Shown here one piece after another: positions 11,601-22,500 of a DNA stretch of 64,000 nt. The notes under the pieces are model-generated. The model was not told the DNA's origin and made no database searches. It saw only the letters and a list, made by a program, of their open reading frames with translations. Source of the DNA: Ambrosia x helenae (Eukaryota; Streptophyta; Magnoliopsida; Asterales; Asteraceae); contig CM061229.1 of the NCBI GenBank assembly GCA_030844895.1, forward strand, positions 126,075,546 through 126,139,545, in the 5' to 3' direction. The position numbers were made by a program, and so were the translations under genes. The number at the start of each line of letters is the position of its first letter. Positions within the stretch are counted from its first letter, which is position 1.

Positions 11601-13564
11601 AACACTTTTGAGCTCTTTTAGTTTAATTCACCAGTTATTTTTTTTGTACGTTAGTATTTGTGTTTTGATTTTATGCAACCTTTCTTAGTACAGTTCACTA
11701 ATGATTTTATTTTACCTTCGTATTTGTGCTTAGATTTTGTTTACGATTATATTGTTAATATGGGTAAAAAGCAAAATTATGATACAAGTCGCATGAAAAA
11801 AGTGCAAAAGTACTAACCATCAATAGTGCAGCAATTTCATTCTAGAAGTTGTATGTCAACATCCAACCAAGCTAAGATAACTGGCATTTGGGTTTTCAAA
11901 CGCATGAACCGTTGTTCCAGACTATACACAAAATCCAGCCACATCTCGAGAGCCACCTGTACAAAAACATCCATCAGCAATCAACAAGCAATTTACCCAA
12001 ATGTATCATGCCGAAAGACAGCCAATCACAATACACATGCACTTAACTTTAAAAACATATATGCCTTCTGCTACAATCTCAATAAAATAAAACCCCAAAC
12101 AAAAAATTAAAAGTTAAAAAAGTAGGTTAAACGGTTTAAACTGCAATGTGACCCAAATTAAACACTTATAAACAAATAATAACCATGTTTCATTAGTCGA
12201 ACAAACAATATTGTTAGTGAAATCTTAATCGAACATATATAAAAAAAAAGCACCATCTGAATGTTCATCAAAGAATATACTATACTGACATGGTTTTTAT
12301 TATTAAGCAAGTTATCAACAATGTTTTGTTTATAAAAAAACTATAAGTTACAAACTCTTTGGATAACTATAGTAACATAGAATGAAGTTAAATTAGAATA
12401 TGAGTGATACATGTAACTAAAACGATGAATCGCAAATGAAATAATAAACGGGTAAAAATTCAGTGAAGATGGTATCAACAGTCAAAAGATACATAAACAG
12501 ATGAGCAACAATAATCAAACATTACGCTGGAAATTCTACGAACACTTGGCATGCACAATAATTACCTAACAATTGACTAAAACCGAACCAAATCACTAAC
12601 ACCTACATCAAATGCACAGAACATACATAACAAAGATAATAAGCGAAAACATTCAAGGAAAAAATATCACACTGCGAATCATTTAAAAGAACTAACCAAG
12701 TATTATACCGAGGTCCATGCTATTGGATCGCTTTGTCATGTAACCGGCCAGTTGGGCCGGATCTATTTAGTTTTCTTCTCCGATCAATACCATGAAGCTG
12801 ACCGAGTGACCGGAACCATCACTAAGTGAAGAACAGAGAGAAAGAAACGGCGTGAGTGTGAAAGATGTTAAATCTGCAACCAAGCTAAACGAGAAAGTGG
12901 TTCCAAGTAATTATAATTATAAAGAAATGGAGTGAGTGTGAAAGATATACAAAAGTCAAAAATCGTTTTGTTGAGGCGGCCACAACTTCAAGGACTAGGG
13001 TTATGGGTGGGGGAAGAAGAAAGGGGAAAGTTAAGTAAATTGGGTTTTGCATTTATTAAAAAGCCTCGTTATATTTGAAGTGTTAACATACTTAATTTTG
13101 TTTATCCTATAAAAAACAAGCCAAAAAGTGTTTAAGTAGGTTTTTTTTTTTTTTTTTTTGAAAGGTAGTAGGTTACTTTTTATTTATGAATGGTTGATGG
13201 TTGTTTTTAATTATTTGGTTGGATAATTTTTGTATTTTTCTATAATTTATAATACCATGCAATTTTTGTGTACTCATGTTTCATATTTATATATTTGAAT
13301 GATCTTGCCAAACATATTCATGAACTTAATATGTGTTTTCATATTTGTATGTTGGTTTTTTATTATTTTATGTCAGGTGGTTCGAGTTATTGAGTTTTAT
13401 ATTCGATCAGTCTCAGGAGGATTTATCAAAGTTTTGCAAAGGTATGATATTTATTGTTAAAGTATTTATTTATCACGTTACTTTCAGTTGTCACTTGTAC
13501 TTGATAATTCCTAAATATAGTATGATTGTTATTATTTAATTTATAAGGTATTCACCAAGTTACA
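11601..13564. other. Helitron interior without a recognised gene
   Basis: No ORF over about 95 codons and none recognisable. A stretch of higher GC at 12720-12860 and 12960-13020 could be the remains of a captured exon or UTR, orientation unclear. A poly(T) run lies at 13142-13159. The end is presumably the 5' leader of RepHel. Confidence 0.45.
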
Positions 13565-16500
13565 ATGACTAACGGAGATCCAAAAGATCGTAATGATGTA
13601 TCTACCTCAACTGCATCTACGTCGGCTGAAAAACGAAAAGAGTATAACAGGCGATATTATGCTTCACGCAAAGAGAATAACAAAGCATCTAAAGTTTGCA
13701 ATGGTGATGTCTCTCAAAGTGGTTCATTAGTGTGTTCAACAAGTAACAGCTCATCAGAAAGGATACCACTAAGAACTTTACAATCTAATGGTAGTAGTCA
13801 AATGACACAAATGCCAATAGAGAATGTGTCATGCTCGTCATCTACAAAAAGAAAGGATCAAAATAGACGATATTATGTTAGATGCAAAGAGAATCGAAAT
13901 CGTACTTTAAATGGTAGTCAAATTACCCAAAATCCAACTGCTGAACAACCAACCGTCCGAGATGAGAACATAGAAGAGGATCCGTATAATTTTGTGTACA
14001 ATGGTCTACCTAGAGATCATCTCATCTTAAGGGAAAAAGATCCATGTTCTCATTGTGGAGCAAAACGATTCAGTTCAGAATTCCCCACTTTTTGTTGCAT
14101 GAACGGAAAAACCAAATTAGCACCTACAGAAATTCCGGCTGAACTGTACCGACTTTACACGTCGCAAGATGAAACTGGAAAAATGTTTAGGAAAAACATA
14201 CGTGCTTACAATACCAATTTTTCTTTCACATCAATGGGGGTGACATTAGATGACACACTGGCTAATATGAAAGATGGTGTATATACCTTTCGTGCACATA
14301 AAGGAATATATCACAAAATCGACCAATTAGTCCCCAGGGATGGAACACCTAGGTACTTACAGTTATATTTTTATGATCCTGATACCGAGTTAGATCATCG
14401 ACTCCAATGGCCAAATCTTGATCGAGATATTACTAGAATCTTGACGCGTGTTCTTGCTACAAACCCATATGTGGAGACATTCCGAAGTCTTTCGGAGCTA
14501 GGTCCTCTCGACAACTATAAAGTCACTCTAAATGCTTCAGTGGAGCTTGACCAAAGGGTGTACAACCGACCCACAACATCCGAGGTCTACATAACATTAT
14601 TTTACTTTAATATATTAATAGTAACACTAAGATACCATACATGGATACTTATTTATAATTATTATTTATATAGGTTGCTGGCATTTGGGTTGAAGGGAAT
14701 GACAATATTACTGCTTACAAAAGAAGTATAGTCGTGTACGGTAGGCATGAACATAGTCAGACTATTCAGCCGTACTTTGGAATTTATGATCCATTGTCTT
14801 ATCCTCTATTTTTTCCTAATGGTGAGTCGGGTTGGCATCCTAACATACCACGTCATGGAGAACTAATCAACGAAGTTCGCAATGAGCATGAGAATAATGA
14901 AGAAGACATGGAAGGTACCAACAAGTTAACTATTTTTATTTTATAGTAAATTGTATTAATAATATTCTCAACTGGTTGTTTTTAAAACTATACAGAGGGT
15001 AACAAACGAGGTCCTAGAAAAAACGTCGCTATGCGAGAATACTACTGTTACAAGTTCCAAATTCGCTCCACCGAGAATTTGCTTTTATTTGGTGGTAGAT
15101 TGTTACAACAGTTTGCCGTTGATGTTTACATAAAGCTTGAAACGTCTCGATTAAAATATCATGAAAACAACCAGGCTACGATAAGAGCAGATTTATACCA
15201 GGGTATTATGGATTGCGTCCATGCTGGTGAGGTTCATCCACACAAAGTAGGACAACGGATTGTCTTGCCTGCATCTTTCATCGGGGGTCCACGAGACATG
15301 CGACGCCGGTTCCTAGATGCTATGACTTTAGTTCAAGATGACGGTAAGCCTGATTTATTCCTTACGATGACGTGTAATCCTCAATGGCCCGAGATATGTG
15401 ATAATTTAAAACCGGGCCAAACTGCACAAGATCGTCCAGAGCTTGTTTCACGGATATTCCGTGCTAAATTAGAGGATCTTAAGGTGCAACTCTTTCAGAA
15501 ACATTTACTCGGAGAAGTTAAGGCATACGTTTATGTCATTGAGTTTCAAAAGCGTGGTTTGCCACATGCACATTTCCTCCTTATTATGCACTCGCAATAC
15601 AAGATTAGTAACCCAGACCATTATGATAAGGTCGTGTGTGCAGAAATCCCTGACATGGTATGTTATCCACAACTGCACGAGGTTGTTGTAAAGCACATGA
15701 TTCATGGTCCATGTGGAAATCTACGAAGAGATAGTCCTTGCATGCAAGGTGGTCCAAAAGTATGTCGTTTTCGTTACCCGAGACAATTTAATGAGCAGAC
15801 AACACAAGGAGACGATGCATATCCATTGTATCGAAGGAGAAACAATGGAATAACGGTGGACGTACGAGGAAAAACTCTTGACAATAGATGGGTTGTTCCT
15901 TATAACCCAAGTCTTTTAATGATGTTCAACTGCCACATTAATGTCGAGGTTTGCTCAAGTATAAAATCTGTGAAATATTTGTTCAAGTATGTTTACAAAG
16001 GACATGACAAACAAGTTATTCAAATTGATCCAGACGGACCAGATGTTATCAATGAAATAAAGAGATTTCAGGATGCACGCTACATATCACCCCCAGAGGC
16101 TATGTGGCGTATTTTTTCTTTTCCCCTTTCTCAAATCTATCCTGCTGTTTTATCCTTGCAACTTCATCTCCCGAATAAGCAGATGGTTAGATTTAGAGAA
16201 AATGATACCATGTCGAACATTATTAATAGGGAAAGAGATAACGAAAGCATGTTGACAACATTTTTTCTGAAAAATAGAGAGGATGTAACGGCAAGGCAAT
16301 ATTTGTATAAAGATTTCCCAAAACACTTCACATGGAATGGGGCCAAACGTTCTTGGAATCCTCGTATACTTAAGCCACAAAGAGGTCGTATTGTTTCTGT
16401 TAATCCAGCGGAAGGAGAAAGGTATTACTTACGTCTACTTTTATCAAATGTCAAGGGACCCACTTCTTTTGAAGATCTTCGCACGGTTAATAGGTTCAGG

Positions 16501-18301
16501 CACACGACATTTCGACAAGCAGCTCTTGAGATAGGCCTAATAGAGAACGATGATAGTTTGTCGCAATGCCTCACCGAAGCTTCTCTATTTCAATTTCCAA
16601 ATGCTCTTAGAAGGTTATTCGCAACCATAATGATTTTCTGTGAACCCGGGGATATTCGTAAATTGTGGAATGAGCACTTTGATGCACTATCTGAAGATCA
16701 CCGATTACATTGTCAAAGTGTGGAACGCGTTCGAAATATGGTTCTTACTAACATTAGGGTCATCCTACAGTCCATGGGGTAAAAATATCGATGATTTCGA
16801 TCTTCCAAAACAAATAGAAGACCACTTACAATATGCAGCTCACCGTGAGGTACAAGAGGAGTACGAGATTGTTGTGGAAACTGAACACTTACATGCCAAA
16901 GATAAGCTTAATTTAGACCAAAAAAGAGTGTTTGACGAGATCATGGCGCATGTGGATAATGATCGTCCAGGTGTTTTCTTTATAGATGGTCCGGGTGGAA
17001 CGGGAAAGACTTTTCTATACAAAGCTGTGCTAGCTCAAGTTCGTTCACGCGGCCATATTGCTCTTGCGACCGCTTCATCAGGTGCTGCAGCTAATAATAT
17101 GCCAGGAGGGAGAACGGCTCACTCAAGATTTAAGATTCCCCTCTGTGTTAATAAAAATTCAATGTGCGGCATAAAAAAACAAAGTGGGGTAGCTGAACTA
17201 ATAAGGTCCTCTAAATTAATCATATGGGATGAGGCGTCTATGGCAAAACGACAAGCAGTAGAGGCAGTTGATCGAACATTACAAGACATTATAGGTGTTA
17301 GGCTTCCATTTGGGGGCAAGATAATGGTAATGGGAGGTGATTTCAGACAAGTGTTGCCGGTTATCAAACGAGGAACCAGGGCACAAATTGTAGACTCCAG
17401 CATACGAATGTCTCCTCTTTGGTCAGTTACTAAAAAAATGCAGTTAACAATAAACATGAGAGCATTGAATGATCCTTGGTATTCTGGTTTTCTCTTAAGA
17501 GTCGGTGATGGAACTGAAGAACCAATAGAAGGAAACTATATCCACATACCAAACGACATGACAATTCCATTCACAGACAGACAAAACTCTATAACAGAAC
17601 TTATCAATGCCATTTTTCCGTCACTTGAAAAGAATGTATATTCTTCTGCTTATATAATATCAAGAGCAATATTGTCCACTAAAAATGATAGTGTTGACGA
17701 GATTAATGATCAAATGATTGATATGTTTCAAGGAGAGGAAAAGGTGTACTACAGTTTTGATGAAGTTGAAGACGATCGCCACAATTTCTATCCGGTCGAG
17801 TTCTTGAACTCGCTAAATGTTAGTGGTTTGCCGCCTCATAAACTTCGCTTAAAAATCGGCTGCCCCATAATATTGTTAAGAAATATCGATCCATCACATG
17901 GTCTATGTAATGGCACCAGATTGATATGTAAAGGTTTCCAGCGCAATGTTATTGATGCAGAGATAGCTGTCGGGCAACATATGGGAAAGAGAGTATTTCT
18001 GCCAAGAATACCTTTATGTCTTTCTGAGGATGACATGTTCCCATTCAAATTGAAAAGAAAACAGTTTCCAGTTCGTCTGAGCTTTTCCATGACAATAAAC
18101 AAAGCTCAGGGTCAAACAATTCCCCATGTTGGTGTATATCTTCCAGATTCTGTATTTTCGCATGGTCAACTTTATGTGGCATTATCAAGAGGAATATCAC
18201 GTGAAAATACAAAAGTGTTAGTACACCCTGCCAAAGATTTCAGACGAGACGGAGTATACACCTCAAATGTTGTCTATCGGGAGGTGTTACAAGATGGATG
18301 A
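13565..18301 (+). CDS. Helitron RepHel: HUH Rep endonuclease fused to PIF1-family helicase, one frameshift
   Basis: Exons 13565-14584, 14674-14914 and 14996-18301. The N-terminal part has two copies of a KRKxxNRRYY-type basic motif and a Cys cluster (CSHCGAKR...FCC). Rep domain: FLTMTCNPQWPEI (about 15358-15396), the HUH pair as PHAH (His codons 15565-15573), and the two-tyrosine motif YLFKYVYKG (Tyr codons 15976 and 15988). Helicase domain: Walker A GPGGTGKT at 16988-17011, Walker B WDEAS from 17225, GGDFRQVLP, and the C-terminal INKAQGQT with YVALSRG. These would nick DNA and unwind it for rolling-circle transposition. The frame breaks at GGGG 16776-16779: one extra G produces TAA at 16780-16782, and the helicase continues at once in the next frame. 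No other stop was found, so it is a near-intact but probably inactive or very recently inactivated copy. Confidence 0.9.
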
Positions 18302-18786
18302 ACTGCTTTTGAACATAAAGGTAATGATTTTTAATGCATTTTGTAGGTTTAAGCAAATAAATTATATTTATATTAATTTACAACATATTTTTGTGTTATC
18401 AGTGATGAGAGAAGGACAAGAAACTCCTGGTATATGTTTTTATAACAATCTCGATGATGAAGAACGACTGACAAGAAATTTGGATGCGGACATTGAAATG
18501 TGCAAGGCTTACGACTAATTTACAACTCACGATGATGCAAGTGGTTGACAACTAGATTTTATTTTAAATTTTTATGTCTATGACTACTATTTTCATATAT
18601 GTGTGTACGTTTATTCAGACGCAAGTATGCAACAATGGTTTTTATACATGCTTGATACTTTTCTTATGCCAATTGTTATTAAATTGATTGATATATGTAA
18701 GTCTAATGAGAGTGCTATCCACCGCAATGATGCTACAACAAATACCATACGAATTTAAAATAAGTACCACAATGTAAAATGTCACT
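18302..18786. other. Helitron 3' region
   Basis: Follows RepHel. A short open stretch at 18405-18518 (ending in a TAA after 'KAYD') could be a small terminal exon, but it does not join the helicase frame with obvious splice sites. Confidence 0.4.
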
Positions 18787-18815
18787 CCCGCCGCATCGCG
18801 CGGGTTTCCTACTAG
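18787..18815 (+). other. Helitron 3' terminus: hairpin plus CTAG
   Basis: A GC hairpin (CCCG-CGC / GCG-CGGG) about 10 bases before CTAG in an AT-rich setting. Known Helitron ends carry a 16-20 nt hairpin just upstream of CTRR. Confidence 0.9.
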
Positions 18816-18947
18816 TTTTATTAAAGTGGCCCACTTGGTTTTGATTATTAAATACAAATTAATTAAGGACCATTGATCAAACTTGATCAATGGTCACCAT
18901 AGGGTTTACAAGGTTTTTTCAATAGATAGAGTTTCCATATTATCTAC

Positions 18948-18951
<4 letters not shown>

Positions 18952-18987
<36 letters not shown>
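18952..18987. repeat. (TA)18 microsatellite
   Basis: Uninterrupted TA dinucleotides. Confidence 0.95.
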
Positions 18988-18990
<3 letters not shown>

Positions 18991-19074
18991 TTAGGTTATT
19001 TTCAGAAGAGGGTTTTAGTGCGAGAAGAAACCTAAATCTTAATTTTTATTACTAATGGTTCTGCTAAGATCATT

Positions 19075-19250
19075 TATTACATATTTACCCAACTTAAAAA
19101 GTCAATTACATATTTCCCCCTCCTAAGGCATACACAAGTTGCAAATCAATTACATATTTCCCCTTCCAAGGGGAAAATATGTAATTGATTTTTAGGGCTG
19201 GGTAAATATGTAATTAGGAGGTTTAGCAGGGGGAAATATGTAAAAAATCC
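19075..19250. mobile_element. Foldback MITE-like inverted repeat
   Basis: Blocks of AATTACATATTTCCCC on the left pair with GGGGAAATATGTAA on the right, around a short centre near 19170. There is no coding capacity and the element ends are not defined. Confidence 0.55.
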
Positions 19251-20469
19251 TTTTTATGTACGTACCTACAGCGTGTTTCATTAAAAACAACATTAGTACA
19301 TTTCTATGTGGAATTCTCTAATTAATTATTGTTTTTAAAGAAAATGATTAATCTGTAAAATTATTTTTATCTCTTTTCTTTCTTCCACTTCTCTCTTACA
19401 AAATATCACCAGGCCTATTCTAGCGAGATATTGTCCGCTTTAGTAACCTCCATGATCTTTTTTTCTAGACCAAGTCCATACATCATCCAAAACACGCTAG
19501 GCATGAACTAAAAATACCTGACATCTTCTTTGTGGCTTTTTTGGTTACCGATGTGGGACAAAGATCATATCAATACACATTTTCTCACAAGGCTTTGTGT
19601 CGCTAAAAGAGATTCCAAGTTTTCTTCCACATTGAGATGTTAGTGGTCTATGTGAGACAATTGACATTAATAAATCAGTCGAAAATAGTCTTCGTCCTTA
19701 CAAAGAAAATTTTGGTTTATTTCTTACATATATATTTTTTTTAAGACAAATGCTACTAATACTTTATTGCACCAGTAATCCTTAATTATTTCCCCTTCAT
19801 ATATGCTATTGATTATGATACCGTTGTTATAACCCAAGTCATTCTAGCGAGCTATTGCTTGCTTTGATATCTCTTATCACATGAACGTGTTCATGGACCA
19901 TACTTCAAAACATGCCCGCTACTTAAGGTTAGGCTTAAACTTAAATAGCAAATATGTCCTCTATTAGTGGTCGTTAAGACATCATATAGTGTTGCTCTTA
20001 TGTAATTGTATATTCCAGAATATACGACCAATGTAACTTTAGTGAAACTAAATTATGTGACCGTAATATGTTTAACTAGGAGTTATGCGCTTATGTGATG
20101 TGAGAATGTGAGATGACGTGGATGTAGCAAGAGTCTAATTCATATTCATATTTCATAATGTGGAGTGATAATTATCTAGTTATAACTAATAGATAACATG
20201 AAACCAATGCGATAAAATTAACACACATTCGAACTCTTAGTCCGAAATGAACAATTAAAAAGCTAAAAAAAAAAAAACAATAAATCCCCGCTTTAAAGAA
20301 GGCCCATAAATATAAAACGCAACCATTTTCTATAACAACGAATTTTTTAATCCTCTAATATGTAAAACTTGAATCCAAAACTTTCAAACTTAGGCGTTCC
20401 TAGACTCAAGAAACAAAGCATCACGAGTTAAATGGATTAAGTTATAAAAGTAGCCGCATAAGTATTAAT
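19251..20469. other. Intergenic, no gene seen
   Basis: Two stretches with related text (CTAGCGAG-TATTG at about 19420 and 19836) suggest a short diverged repeat or TRIM-like piece. 'GATGTGGGACAAAG' at 19551 is reminiscent of LTR text. Neither can be classified further. Confidence 0.35.
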
Positions 20470-20637
20470 GGGGTGTTTGGGATTGATTATTCAAAACAGA
20501 TTATCCGTTTTAGAAAAAGCAGGGGTGGAGCTGCTTATAGATTATTGCGTTTTGGTAGCCTAAAAAAGCTGATTATTTTCCTTTTCAAAACGCAATAATC
20601 TAAAAATCAGATTCAAAACGCAATTCCAAACACCCTC
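20470..20637. mobile_element. hAT-like MITE, copy 1
   Basis: Terminal inverted repeats GGGTGTTTGGGATTG and CAATTCCAAACACCC. The interior (AAAGCAGGGGTGGAGCTGC, AACGCAATAATCT) matches the element at 41061-41270 in inverted orientation. Confidence 0.75.
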
Positions 20638-20659
20638 TAAGTAAAGAATATAATTATTA

Positions 20660-21645
20660 GGCCTAAAGGGGCGCAACTAGATTCCTGTTTTCACTTAACT
20701 GATTTAACCAATCCTGCACTGCCACATCACTTCACTGATTTACTTCACTGGAACATTTTTTTGTATGCAGCACTTAACTGATTCACTTCATTGAAATCTT
20801 TATTTTTTATTATTTTTTTAAAGAAACATTAATTAAACATATTATTAAACCAAATAAAATAAAATTACATAATATTCCATAAAATAACATCAATACATGA
20901 CATCAAACCATTATTTAAAAACGTAAATAAATAGTAGAAACACGACTATATTATAAAATGTCCTCTCATAGCTCTCCAAACCTCGACCCTCAGGTAGTTA
21001 TCATTGTGTATGTTTCGGTATTGGTTACGGGCTTCTTCAATCAATTCATCTTCGTTTAACCCCGGATTGGCGTCCATCGCATTAACGAATAATTGTTGAA
21101 ATACTGCGCACTTCGACTTTAAAGATACAAACTTTCCATATATCACGTCCGTTGAACGATTGTTTTCACCCATTTGTTCATTGAATCTTGTGACAACCGC
21201 TTTCCAAAAACTTTTGCGTTAGCTCGGGTCCTTGCTCTTGAATAGCAATATAGCTTAGCTATTCACCAAGGCGAGTTCGTCCTCCAAGTTCCAAATTGGT
21301 TGTCGCACACGGTTTAGCGATGGCGGGATTGGATTTGGATTTGGGTTTTGGTTTGCCATTTGTGATCAACTTGAAGATGGAAAATTGATAAAAATTGGAT
21401 TTGGTTTTATACTAAATTAACGGTCAAAAAATTGTTACCGTTTTATATTAAATTCATTCAAACGGTCAAAAAAGTAATAAAATAAATACTAAAAATCGAC
21501 CGTTGCAATTATTATTAATGGTTACCAGCCCATTAACTAGAACCAGAAAACGGTTCACGGGACCCATACCAACACGGATGGTGGCGATGTTACCGTGCTG
21601 GTAATGAGGTACTCGTGCCGAATTCTGGTAGCGCCCTGTCCACCG
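20660..21645. mobile_element. PIF/Harbinger element, 986 bp, non-autonomous
   Basis: Flanked by TTA at 20657-20659 and 21646-21648, the PIF/Harbinger target. Terminal inverted repeats GGGGCGCAACTAGATTC (left, from 20668) and the complement of GAATTCTGGTAGCGCCC (right). It carries a broken accessory gene on the minus strand. Subterminal text with CACTTCACTGATT units recurs at 54194-54330, so a deleted relative lies there. Confidence 0.75.
20946..21359 (-). pseudogene. Harbinger accessory (Myb/trihelix-like) protein, broken
   Basis: Reading from the ATG at 21359, the frame starts MANQNPNPNP, then RQPIWNLEDELALV, and after two in-frame stops continues WKAVVTRFNE, RSTDVIYGKF and EVWRAMRGHF to a stop at 20946. 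The layout matches the Myb-like DNA-binding accessory ORF of plant PIF/Harbinger transposons, which databases often mislabel as 'glutathione S-transferase T3-like'. Two stops and an early end make it non-functional. The same family is seen at 61997-62347 and 63928-64000. Confidence 0.75.
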
Positions 21646-21753
21646 TTATTTTCTAAAACCCCAATAGTCTAAAACCCAGCTCTTGTTATACCTTGGAAAA
21701 AATATTATTTGGGATAAAAGGAAGAAGGCTGTGGATAATAAACAGGTACAAAA

Positions 21754-22500
21754 ATGGCGACTGCTTCTTCTATAATAATCTCCTCAACAATTCCACTTTC
21801 TTCTTCCTTAAAATGGGTTTCAATTCCCATCCTTCGTTACCCAAATAACTGTTATAGCAAACAATCCAGCCTCCATAAAAGCCCCTCTACATATTCCTTA
21901 AACCCTACTAGAAGAAACCCTAAAACACTAATTGTTAAAGCTGCTGAATACAAATTCCCAGACCCAATTCCTGAATTTGCTGAAGCTGTAAGCATACCCA
22001 GTTTACGTTTTATGTTTTGTTTGATTGTTTTTGTAGAATTTTAAGGGATGCATACCAAGTGTTTGTTGAAATGTCTCTGTGTGTTTGGTGGTTTAGGAGA
22101 CTGAAAAATTCAGGGATCATCTTATTGAGAAATTGTCAAAGAAAGATGTTTTTGAAGATTCTGTTGATGAAGTGGTCGAAATCTGTACCGAGGTATAATT
22201 GAAGGAGCCACTGCTTTTCATGTGTATATTTGCAAACATTAAGATAATAAAGTTAAGATATTTAAGTGTTTTGCATCTAAATATGGCTTATATTTGAGTT
22301 GGGTTTGTGAATAGATTTTTGCAAAGTTCATGAATGAGGAATATGGTGGCCCGGGAACACTGTTGGTTGATCCTTTTTGGGAGATGGCTGATACGATAAA
22401 CGAAAGTGATTTACCTGGAGGGCCACAAGCTGCTCGTGCTGCGGTTAAATGGGCTCAAGATCATGTTGACAATGATTGGAAAGAATGGAATGGAAATTAG
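21754..22500 (+). CDS. PRIN2: PLASTID REDOX INSENSITIVE 2-like chloroplast protein
   Basis: Three phase-0 exons: 21754-21987, 22097-22192 and 22315-22500, giving 171 residues. The Ser/Thr-rich, acid-poor N-terminus (MATASSIIISSTIPLSSS, about 50 residues) looks like a chloroplast transit peptide. The mature part reads YKFPDPIPEFAEAETEKF, then EEYGGPGTLLVDPF, LPGGPQAARAAVKWA and a DWKEWNG end. From memory this matches PRIN2, a nucleoid-associated plastid protein needed for full activity of the plastid-encoded RNA polymerase and for redox signalling. Size is close to the usual for PRIN2. The name rests on recall of the conserved C-terminal block and could be a close relative instead. The ATG at 21754 is the first in a good context (AAAATGG). 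Confidence 0.75.

Larger units (their letters stand above)
3143..18815 (+). mobile_element. Helitron, 15.7 kb, with RepHel, RPA-like, F-box and passenger gene
   Basis: The left end is TCTATACTATCTTATAAAGC, a canonical plant Helitron 5' end starting with TC. The right end is a GC-rich hairpin (CCCGCCGC...GCGCGGG) followed by CTAG at 18812-18815. The base before the left end is A (3142) and the base after CTAG is T (18816), the expected A^T insertion site with no target-site duplication. All long ORFs inside run on the plus strand. They include a Rep/helicase, the defining Helitron protein, and an RPA-like gene that plant Helitrons often carry. An 18-bp direct repeat lies just outside both ends (3089-3106 and 18820-18837). 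Confidence 0.87.

Noticed and set aside
11826..12110. 94-codon plus-strand frame in the Helitron
   Set aside because: Low complexity with AT-driven composition and no homology that I recognise.
16771..16800. An intron to explain the RepHel frame change
   Set aside because: A GT donor exists at the break, but the helicase sequence resumes without any gap, so a one-base insertion is simpler.
18267..18518. 83-codon frame after RepHel as a separate gene
   Set aside because: It overlaps the helicase end in another frame, and only its last third looks coding; too weak to call.
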